Source of the DNA: DATGYC01 sp035298385
Lineage (GTDB): Bacteria > Bacillota > Sulfobacillia > Symbiobacteriales > Symbiobacteriaceae
Assembly (NCBI GenBank): GCA_035298385.1
Contig: DATGYC010000174.1
Coordinates: 1 to 13,669, forward strand
Direction of reading: 5' to 3'
Length of the DNA: 13,669 nt
Below the pieces are notes generated by a model, which was not told the origin of the DNA, ran no database searches, and saw only the letters and a program-made list of their open reading frames with translations. Position numbers and translations under genes: made by a program. Positions 7,020 through 13,669 of this stretch are shown in pieces (position 1 is the first letter of the stretch; the number at the start of each line of letters is the position of its first letter).

Positions 7020-10000
7020 TTACTTCAGCTCGATCGTGGCGCTGCTCAGGGTGCCAGTGGCCGCGGTATCAGCGATGGTCACAGTGCCCTTGTCGTCGTT
7101 CGTCGTCACCGTGAAGGTGACGGCGTTACGGCCAGCAGCGATCGCGACCAGGCTGCCACCAGTGGTGGCCGGGAGGCCAACGCCATCCTGGTCCTGGAAG
7201 ATGGCGTAGTAGCTGGTCACGCCGGCGGAGTTCGTGAAGGACACCTTGAACGAACGGGGAGAGCCGTTGTCCGCGCCAGTCACGATGTTGCCGTACGCGT
7301 CAGCCAGGGCGACGGTGAAGGTGACGGCCTTGTTGGCGTCAGCATCAGCCGTGTAGTTGAACGTGCCAGCAGTCTTGACGGCAGCGTTCGTGACCACGAT
7401 CTGAGCGATGCTCGTGGCGTCCGGGCGGACGGAGATGCCACGGGAACCGTTGACATCAGCCTGGACCTTGACGGCCGCAACCGTGAAGGAAGCGACGCCG
7501 GCCTTGGTGACCGGGATGCCATCGAAGGTGTAGGTGCCGTCACCGTTGGGGGTGAAGGTGAGCGTGCCGCCAACGGTGTAGGGATCATCCGCCACGTTGG
7601 AGGTCAGCTCGAAGTCAGCAGCGGTCAGACCGGTCAGGGCATACCCGAAGGTGTCCTTGACCGAGAACGTGACCTTGGCGTTACCGCCAGCGGTGATGTA
7701 GACGTTCGTACCGGTGCTCGGCGCGACCGAGGTCACGTCGACAGCACCGATGATGGAGGCCTTACCGGTGATGGTGACGTCGGCAGCAGCGTAGCTCCCC
7801 ACGGCAGTGGTCGGCTTGAACGTGGTGCCCAAGGTGCTGACCTGCTCGGTCAGGGCCTCAACGGTAACCTGGCCGTTCGCATCGGTCTTGAGCGAGAAGG
7901 CAGCGGAGTTGCCGTTGAGCTTCAGGCCACCAGTGACGGCCGGGAAGTCCACAACAAGATCCTTCGCGGTGACAGCGTTGCCGTACTTGTCGGCGATCTG
8001 GTAGGTCAGGGAGACCTTCTCGCCACGCAGGACGTCGTACGACTTCTTGGTCGGGGCCTTCAGCATAGCGACGGCGCCGCTCTTGACGGTCAGCGAGGTC
8101 GCAGCGGAGGCAGAGAGGGTCGGCGAAGCAGCGTCCTGAGCGAGCGAGAAGGTGACGTTGCCGGCCTTCTTGCTGGCGATCTCGATCTTGGTGATCTTGG
8201 TCAGATCCAGGCCCTTGTAGGAGGACTCGTTAACGGCCGGGGTGGCAGTGTTATCCTCGGTGAGGCCCGACCAGGTGGTCCAACCAGCGCCGACGGTCTT
8301 GTCGAAGACGCGAATGGCGTAGTTGGCCTTGTTATCGGCAGTCAGGCCATCGATGACGACCTTGAAGGTGGTGCCGGAAGCCGCGTCAACGGGCACGCCA
8401 TTCTTGTCAGTAACGGAGACGTTGTAGATGATGCCCTTGATCGCAGCCGCATCCGTGGTCACGGCAGCACCGGCGTCAGTCGAATCGATCGCGGTGATCT
8501 CAGTGGAGGTCGCGTCGGTGCTCACCTTGATGGCGGCAGCCGACTGCGGCACAGCAGCGATGATCTTGTCAGAGCCAGCGGTCAGGCCCTCAGCGGTGGC
8601 AGAGATCACGATCTCGCCCTGAGCACCGGTCTCGGTGGCGTTGACCGTAACAGTGTTAGCGGCCCACTTGTTCCAGGTGAGGGTCTTGGTGGTGGCGCCC
8701 TGGGCGAAGGTGGCCGGGCCAGAGATCGACAGGGAGACCTTCCACTCGCCCTCGATCATCGGCTTGCCGAGCTGGTCGATAACGTTGACGGTGGTGGTGT
8801 TGTCGGTGGCGCCGGCAACGTGGGTCTTGAGGTAGTCAGGCGCGCTGACCTTGACAGCGGTGGCAACCTGCGCCTCGACCGTGAACTCGGCCGAGGAGCC
8901 AGTGTAGGTGGAGCCGCTGGCGGTGTAGGAAGCGGTGGCCTTGAACTTCTCGCCGACCAGAGCACGGTCAGCGGTGAAGGTGTAGACCTGGACGCCGTCC
9001 TCCATGTCGGTCTTCTTGGTGGTCGCGATGCCCGGGATGGTGAGGGAGGCCACGTTGGTCTGGTAGGCCGGGATGAAGTTGCCGTCCTTATCAAGAGCCT
9101 CGACCTTCACCTCATAGGTGGTGCCGGTAGCCGTGCTGGTGTTACCAACAACGTGCTCCGGGGCAGTGACACGGAAGGCCGCGAGGGCGCCGTAGACACC
9201 GATGGAGGTGGTGATCGACTCGCCGCCCTTGGTGGCGGTGACTTCGAACTTGCCGGACTTGGTGGCAACAAACTTGTTGCCGGAGAGGAAGGCACCATCC
9301 TGGGTGGTCGAGAAGGTGACGCCCTCGATGGCGTTGCCGTGCGCGTCGGTACCGGACAGAACGACGGTGTCGTTGACAGCAACGCCGGTCTTATCAGCGG
9401 TGACCTTGGCCAGGGCGCCAGCGGTGACCTTAACGGCGACTTCCTTGGTCAGGTCGCCAACCTTCAGGGTCAGCTTGCCCTCGCCAGCCTTGGTGCCGGC
9501 GGTGAACTTGCCACCAGCGAAGGTGCCGAGGTCGGAGGTGCCGGTCACGTTGGCGTCAGCGATCTCAGCGCCGTTGGCGTCGAGCAGCTTGACAGCAACG
9601 GAGACCTCAGCGCCAGCGGCGACGGTCACGTCGGCGGCCTCGATGGAGGTAGCAGCGGCGTTGGAGCGGGTAACGGTCAGGGTCTTGGCCTGAGTGTTGC
9701 CAGCCACGTCGGTCGCGGAGACCTCGATGGTGTTCGCGCCAACCTTCAGCTCGACCTCGGCCGAGAAGTTGCCATCCTTAACCTCAACGGCGGTGCCGTT
9801 GACGAAGACAGCGGCGACAGCCTTGTCGTCGGAGACCTTGCCGGAGACGGTGATCTTGGTCTCAGCGGTGGTCTCGGCAGCGGAGGCCTCGACGGTCGGC
9901 TTGACCGAGTCAACGAAGGCGGTGTAGAGGGAAGCGCCGCCCTCGAGGACCTTGGCCGAGTAGCCGAAGTCGAGGATGACGAAGGCCTCACCGCGGGTAG

Positions 10001-10556
10001 CAGACGAGCCCGGGTTGGCAAGGGCGATGGCGGCGTCGGCCTCGGAGATCATGCCGAGCTCGACAGCCTTAGCAATCCAAGCCTCGTACCAGTTGGCGCC
10101 GGTCGAGGTGACCTTGATGCCGAGGAACTTCATGACGAAGACCAGGGCCTCGGCCTTGGAGACGTTGCCGTTCGGGTCGAAGGTGTGGGAGTCGCGGCCG
10201 ATGGTGGTGCCCTGCTGCTCAGCAAGGTTCTTCGCAACGGCGACGTAGCCCGAGTACCACTCGGAGCCAGCCACGTCAGCGAAGGACGGGGCGCCCTTAG
10301 CCACCTGGGCAGAGGACTCGAAACCGAACGAGCGGACGATCGTGGTGACGAGCTCCGCACGGGTCAGGTTGCCGCCGAGGTTGAAATCGATCTCGCCGGT
10401 CGGCAGGGTGCCAACGCCCTTAACAACGCCCAGCTTGTTCATCTTGACAGCGGTCTCGAACGGGGTCGCGGTGGTGATCTCCGCGGCCGCGGTCTGAGCC
10501 ACGCCAAGAATCATGCTGGAGGCCATGAGGCCAGCAGTGAGCTTCTTGAAAGCCAT
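7020..10556 (-). CDS. S-layer protein C with SLH repeats and Ig-like modules, 1178 aa
   Basis: Probable main S-layer subunit. Start ATG (10554-10556) has an AAGGAGGA site 10 nt upstream. Residues 1-25 are a signal peptide (AFKK start, AAA|E cleavage). SLH-like repeats follow at about 31-78 (LTRAEL), 89-147 (NVSKAEA) and 154-200 (ATRGEA). Then come an Ig-like module (218-297), an invasin/Big-type module (303-379, with AGTKAGEG), another at 381-455, and more beta-rich modules. Landmarks shared with gene D are GPATFAQGATTK (613-624), VLRGEKV (842-848) and DQDGVGLP (1122-1129); both proteins end ATI-x-LK. There is no cysteine, and no TTA, CTA or TCA codon in 1178 codons, which fits very high expression. 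It stands alone between its own leader and terminator. SLH proteins bind pyruvylated wall polymers (family knowledge); its dominance over the other genes is my inference. Confidence 0.96.
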   Translation of the reverse strand: MAFKKLTAGLMASSMILGVAQTAAAEITTATPFETAVKMNKLGVVKGVGTLPTGEIDFNLGGNLTRAELVTTIVRSFGFESSAQVAKGAPSFADVAGSEWYSGYVAVAKNLAEQQGTTIGRDSHTFDPNGNVSKAEALVFVMKFLGIKVTSTGANWYEAWIAKAVELGMISEADAAIALANPGSSATRGEAFVILDFGYSAKVLEGGASLYTAFVDSVKPTVEASAAETTAETKITVSGKVSDDKAVAAVFVNGTAVEVKDGNFSAEVELKVGANTIEVSATDVAGNTQAKTLTVTRSNAAATSIEAADVTVAAGAEVSVAVKLLDANGAEIADANVTGTSDLGTFAGGKFTAGTKAGEGKLTLKVGDLTKEVAVKVTAGALAKVTADKTGVAVNDTVVLSGTDAHGNAIEGVTFSTTQDGAFLSGNKFVATKSGKFEVTATKGGESITTSIGVYGALAAFRVTAPEHVVGNTSTATGTTYEVKVEALDKDGNFIPAYQTNVASLTIPGIATTKKTDMEDGVQVYTFTADRALVGEKFKATASYTASGSTYTGSSAEFTVEAQVATAVKVSAPDYLKTHVAGATDNTTTVNVIDQLGKPMIEGEWKVSLSISGPATFAQGATTKTLTWNKWAANTVTVNATETGAQGEIVISATAEGLTAGSDKIIAAVPQSAAAIKVSTDATSTEITAIDSTDAGAAVTTDAAAIKGIIYNVSVTDKNGVPVDAASGTTFKVVIDGLTADNKANYAIRVFDKTVGAGWTTWSGLTEDNTATPAVNESSYKGLDLTKITKIEIASKKAGNVTFSLAQDAASPTLSASAATSLTVKSGAVAMLKAPTKKSYDVLRGEKVSLTYQIADKYGNAVTAKDLVVDFPAVTGGLKLNGNSAAFSLKTDANGQVTVEALTEQVSTLGTTFKPTTAVGSYAAADVTITGKASIIGAVDVTSVAPSTGTNVYITAGGNAKVTFSVKDTFGYALTGLTAADFELTSNVADDPYTVGGTLTFTPNGDGTYTFDGIPVTKAGVASFTVAAVKVQADVNGSRGISVRPDATSIAQIVVTNAAVKTAGTFNYTADADANKAVTFTVALADAYGNIVTGADNGSPRSFKVSFTNSAGVTSYYAIFQDQDGVGLPATTGGSLVAIAAGRNAVTFTVTTNDDKGTVTIADTAATGTLSSATIELK
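9957..10478 (-). other. SLH anchor region of protein C
   Basis: Three SLH-like units follow the signal peptide. The first (FETAVKMNKLGVVKG, then LTRAELVTTIVRSFG) and second (FADVAGSEWYSGYV, then TFDPNGNVSKAEALVF) are clear. The third (WYEAWIAKAVELGMI, then SATRGEAFVIL) is recognisable. The TRAE positions read TRAE, SKAE and TRGE, so the basic and acidic residues are kept better than in protein B. Confidence 0.85.
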
Positions 10557-10566
10557 AGTAGGTGGG

Positions 10567-10574
10567 TCCTCCTT
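10567..10574 (-). promoter_or_regulatory. Ribosome binding site of gene C
   Basis: On the minus strand this reads AAGGAGGA, an almost perfect match to the 16S rRNA 3' end, 10 nt before the ATG. It supports the chosen start, which also gives a typical signal peptide. Confidence 0.9.
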
Positions 10575-10760
10575 GTAGGTTCATCCGTTTTGAGAGGGTC
10601 CGGAGCCAACTAACCCTCCCCACGAGCGGTGAACATGGGGAAGAGTGGGAAACATATTGGATTTACGTTTCCAATGACGACGGTGTGAACAGGAATGTTC
10701 CAAGATACTTGTAATTTTTATTGGCTTTTGACCATATAGAAATCAATCCGAAATCAACTA
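10575..10760 (-). promoter_or_regulatory. Long AT-rich leader and presumed promoter region of gene C
   Basis: The upstream half (about 10680-10760) is strikingly AT-rich against the surrounding genes, as expected for a promoter. I could not pick a confident -35/-10 pair; the best weak option is TTGATT with AATAAA 18 nt further on. Possible operator-like inverted repeats are ATTGGA/TCCAAT (10656-10661 and 10670-10675), interleaved with GGAAAC/GTTTCC (10648-10653 and 10667-10672), and GAACA/TGTTC (10687-10691 and 10696-10700). A long untranslated leader is common for S-layer genes. Confidence 0.5.
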
Positions 10761-10807
10761 TGTAATAAAATAAGAATGACCTGCAGTGTAAACTGCAGGT
10801 CATTCTT
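10761..10807 (-). terminator. Intrinsic terminator of gene D
   Basis: A perfect 15-bp stem, AAGAATGACCTGCAG (10772-10786) with CTGCAGGTCATTCTT (10793-10807), has a 6-nt loop. On the minus strand a T-rich tail (ATTTTATT) follows. It starts about 18 nt beyond the gene D stop and separates D from C. Confidence 0.9.
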
Positions 10808-10825
10808 CGCTTTAACCGATCTCCC

Positions 10826-13669
10826 TTACTTCAGGGTGATGGTGGCAGCCTTCAGCGCGGTACCCGAGGTCACGGCGTTGGTGACGGTGATGTCGCCAGA
10901 CTCGGACGAGGTCGTCGCGTAGAAGGAGATCGTGTTGCGGCCCTCAGCGATCGTCAGGGTGTTGCCCGGGATACCAACGCCATCCTGATCAGCGAACATG
11001 ACGAAGTCGGTAGTAGCCTTGGTGTAGCCCAGGGCGATTGTGCGGGCGGTGCCGTTCGCCGAGGCGTTGACAACGTTACCGAAGTCGTCAGCCAGCTGGA
11101 CAGTGTACAGCTTGGCCACGTTGGCGGCGGTGTCAGCGGTGTAAGCGAACGCCGGGGTCAGCTCACCGTTGGTGGTGGCAGCCTCAGCGCCGACAACGAT
11201 CAGGCGGGAAGCGTTACCAGCCTTGACCGAGAGGGTGGCGGTGGCGGACTTCGCCTCAGCCAGCTTCGCGGTGGTCAGGGTGAGGTTAGCGGTGCCAGCC
11301 TTAGTCAGCTTGATGCCGGAGATGGTGAAGGCGCCGTTAGAACCAGCGACGTTCAGATCGGCCGTGGTCCAGGCAACAGCCTCACCGTTCACCGTCAGGT
11401 TGAAGGCGGCCTTGAAGGCAGTGGCGTCGGCCATGGTAGTGAAGTCGTAGCCGAGGTTGTCCTTGACGTTGACGGTCATCTTGGCGGACTCACCAGCGGT
11501 CACGAAGACCTTGGTGGCGTCGGTGCCATTGGCCGCGGTGACGTTGAACGAACCCACAACAGCGTCAACAGCCTTCAGGGTGACGGTGGCCGGCGTGCCG
11601 AGGTCAGCAGAGTTGATCACCAGGGTGAAGTCGCCCAGCTTCTCAGCCACGAGCTCGAAGGTCGCAACGCCGTTGGCGTCGGTCTCGACGGTGACGTCCG
11701 CGGTGGAACCGTTGACCTTGAGGCCAGCAACGGTCGAAGCAGCGGCGGTGACCTTGATGCCCGCAACGGCGAGGGCGTTGTCCTTGGCATCGGTAACCTG
11801 GTAGCGAACGGTGACCTTCTCGCCACGAAGAGCCTCGTAGGAGCGGTTGGCCGGAGCGACCAGCTTGTTGACGGCGCCAGCCTTAACGGTGAAGCTGTTG
11901 GCAGCCGAAGCGGTCAGGGTCGGCGCGGTGACATCCTCAACGATCTGGATCGTGTAGGCACCAGCCTTGTCGCCGTAGATCTTAACGCTGGTCAGGGTGT
12001 CGGCGTCCAGGGTGGCCAGGTTGGCCGCCGTGGCAGCCTCGAAATCAGCGCCGTTGATGGAGACATGGAACTTGGCGAGAGCGTTGACATCGGTCATGTC
12101 GACGCCGCCGATGACGACCTTCAGCTTCTTGCCGTCGGTGATCTGCGGGGAGCCGTACTTGTCGGTGGTAGCAACCTTGTACTCGAGGGCGTTGGCCTCA
12201 TCACCAGCGACGACCGAGTTGGTGGTCGGAGCGGTGACCTTGATGGCGGCAACGGCCTGCGGCACGGCAGCGGTGATCGACTTCGTGCCAGCGGTAAGGC
12301 CATTAGCGGTGGCCGAGACGGTGATGGTGCCGGAAGCAGCGACCTCGGTGACGTTGACAGCGAAGGTCGCGGCCGAGCCGGAGTAGCGGTTCCAGGTCAG
12401 GGACTTGGTGGTGGCGCCCAGGGCGAAGGTCGCCGGGCCAGCGATGGTCAGGTTGACGTTGTACTCGCCATCGAGCATCGCGACGCCAGCCTGGTCCACC
12501 ACGCTGACGGAGACATTCGCCTGGCCCGCGGGCACACCCAGGCTGGTGGTGTTGACGAAGTCCTTGTTAGAGGAGACAACGACAGCAGTGGCAACCTGAG
12601 CAACCGGCTTCACCGTGAGGGTACCGGTCTTGGCGCCCGCAGCGGTGGGAAGCGAAACGGTGACGGGCAGGTCGTAGCCGACGACGGTGGTATCAGCCTT
12701 GATCTTGAAGGTGCCGACACCGTTGGTGATGGCGAACGTGTTAACGTTGACGCCCTCGGCGATCAGGCCGGAGACGGTCAGAGCCTGAGCGTTCGGGGTT
12801 GCGAAACCGCTAGCGGTCGGGATGAAGTTGCCGTTGACGTCGAGCGCCTTGACGGTAACCTCAACCTCGGTCGTGCCGTTGGCGATGACTTCCTTGGCGG
12901 CCTCAACCTTCAGCGAAGCGACCTCGGTGGCGTAGACGCCGACGGTGCCCTCAACCGAGGTACCGTTCAGGGTCGCGACGACGGTGTAGTTGCCAGCAGC
13001 GGTGGCGGTGAAAACACCGTTGTTGTTGATGAAGCCGTTGTCACCAGACTTGATCGACCAGGTCACGCCGGTCAGCTTGTTGCCGAAGGCGTCGGTGCCG
13101 GCCAGGGTGGTGGTGCCGTTGACAGCGACGGCGGAAGCGACGGAGACCTTGGCCAGCTCGCCGGCCGCAACCTTGACCGCAACGGTCGTGGTGATGTCGC
13201 CGGACTTCAGGGTCAGCGTGCCCTCGCCAGCCTTGGTGCCAGCGGTGAAGACGCCGTTCTCGAAGGTGCCCAGGTCGGACGTGCCGGTGATGGCAGCGTT
13301 CTCGATCGCCTCGCCGTTCTTGTCGACCAGCTTGGCCTCAACGTTGGCGGTAGCGCCAGCGGTGACGGTCACGTCGGAAGCCTCGATGGTGTCGGCATCA
13401 ACGTTGCCACGGACGACCTCGTAGGTCTTGGTCAGGACGTTGCCAGCCAGGTCGGTGACGACGACGGTGATCTCGTTCTTGCCGACGGTCAGAGCGGCGG
13501 TGGTGGAGAAGGCGCCGTTGGCGACCTCAACAGCCTCACCGTTGATGACGACGGAAGCGATGCCCTTGTTGTCGGCAACAGAGCCGGACAGGGTGATCTC
13601 AGCCTCGGTGGTGGTGGCAGCCGGGGTGAGGTTGAGGGTCGGGAGGACGGTGTCGATGTTGGTGGTGTA
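10826..13669 (-). CDS. S-layer protein D, paralog of protein C, C-terminal 947 residues (5' end outside window)
   Basis: The frame is open from the window edge to TAA at 10826-10828; the GTG at 13370-13372 is an internal valine, and 99 more codons continue to the edge. The fragment begins YTTNIDTVLPTL, matching YTAFVDSVKPTV at residue 211 of protein C, so about 210 residues (signal peptide and SLH repeats) are presumably just outside. Colinear landmarks with C are AGTKAGEG, GNFIP, GPATFALGATTK, ALRGEKV, DQDGVGIP and the end ATITLK. It lacks cysteine, and like C it uses no TTA, CTA or TCA codon in the visible part. Its own terminator separates it from C. It is probably an alternative or partner S-layer subunit. 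The coding call is certain; the anchor is inferred from the paralog. Confidence 0.93.
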   Translation of the reverse strand, partial: YTTNIDTVLPTLNLTPAATTTEAEITLSGSVADNKGIASVVINGEAVEVANGAFSTTAALTVGKNEITVVVTDLAGNVLTKTYEVVRGNVDADTIEASDVTVTAGATANVEAKLVDKNGEAIENAAITGTSDLGTFENGVFTAGTKAGEGTLTLKSGDITTTVAVKVAAGELAKVSVASAVAVNGTTTLAGTDAFGNKLTGVTWSIKSGDNGFINNNGVFTATAAGNYTVVATLNGTSVEGTVGVYATEVASLKVEAAKEVIANGTTEVEVTVKALDVNGNFIPTASGFATPNAQALTVSGLIAEGVNVNTFAITNGVGTFKIKADTTVVGYDLPVTVSLPTAAGAKTGTLTVKPVAQVATAVVVSSNKDFVNTTSLGVPAGQANVSVSVVDQAGVAMLDGEYNVNLTIAGPATFALGATTKSLTWNRYSGSAATFAVNVTEVAASGTITVSATANGLTAGTKSITAAVPQAVAAIKVTAPTTNSVVAGDEANALEYKVATTDKYGSPQITDGKKLKVVIGGVDMTDVNALAKFHVSINGADFEAATAANLATLDADTLTSVKIYGDKAGAYTIQIVEDVTAPTLTASAANSFTVKAGAVNKLVAPANRSYEALRGEKVTVRYQVTDAKDNALAVAGIKVTAAASTVAGLKVNGSTADVTVETDANGVATFELVAEKLGDFTLVINSADLGTPATVTLKAVDAVVGSFNVTAANGTDATKVFVTAGESAKMTVNVKDNLGYDFTTMADATAFKAAFNLTVNGEAVAWTTADLNVAGSNGAFTISGIKLTKAGTANLTLTTAKLAEAKSATATLSVKAGNASRLIVVGAEAATTNGELTPAFAYTADTAANVAKLYTVQLADDFGNVVNASANGTARTIALGYTKATTDFVMFADQDGVGIPGNTLTIAEGRNTISFYATTSSESGDITVTNAVTSGTALKAATITLK

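Noticed and set aside
6969..10613. A 1214-codon open frame on the plus strand opposite gene C
   Set aside because: It is the exact antisense frame of gene C, open only because C avoids TTA, CTA and TCA. It starts inside the terminator hairpin, has no ribosome site, and its Gly/Asp/Arg-rich translation resembles no real protein.
10687..10700. A LexA-type operator upstream of gene C
   Set aside because: The repeat is GAAC-N6-GTTC, while the Gram-positive LexA site is GAAC-N4-GTTC, so the spacing does not fit.

Overview
The window holds four large cell-surface (S-layer type) protein genes and little else. They lie in two tail-to-tail tandem pairs: gene A (1-2409, +, start missing) and gene B (2602-6564, +, complete) face gene C (7020-10556, -, complete) and gene D (10826-13669, -, start missing). 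The two complete genes begin with a Sec signal peptide followed by a stretch resembling three SLH (S-layer homology) repeats, and then a long series of beta-rich, Ig-like modules. This is the layout of S-layer and wall-anchored proteins held non-covalently on a secondary cell-wall polymer.

The coding DNA is GC-rich, the spacers are clearly richer in AT, ribosome binding sites are strong (GGAGG type), and every gene ends in a perfect-stem hairpin terminator. With SLH anchors, this suggests a high-GC Firmicute (Symbiobacterium- or Thermaerobacter-like). That is an inference; no rRNA, tRNA or housekeeping gene is present to confirm it.

Genes A and B are paralogs of each other. They share colinear modules and a C-terminal set of three roughly 90-110-residue repeats, each ending in a Gly-Trp type motif. 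Genes C and D form a second paralogous subfamily, with a shared C-terminal motif (DQDGVG) and stretches of near-identical DNA. B, C and D also share one N-terminal module (core AGTKAG, then G) in the same place, so the two subfamilies appear to have a common anchor region joined to different exposed regions.

Spacers: 2410-2601 carries the terminator of A and the leader of B. The 455-bp convergent spacer 6565-7019 carries opposing terminators of B and C around an unexplained, hairpin-rich 300-bp stretch. The spacer 10557-10825 carries the terminator of D and a long AT-rich leader for C. Each gene therefore looks like its own transcription unit. Genes C and D avoid TTA, CTA and TCA codons completely, which suggests very high expression; C or D is the best candidate for the main S-layer subunit, with A and B as minor or alternative surface proteins. 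I see no RNA genes, CRISPR arrays, insertion sequences or phage genes.
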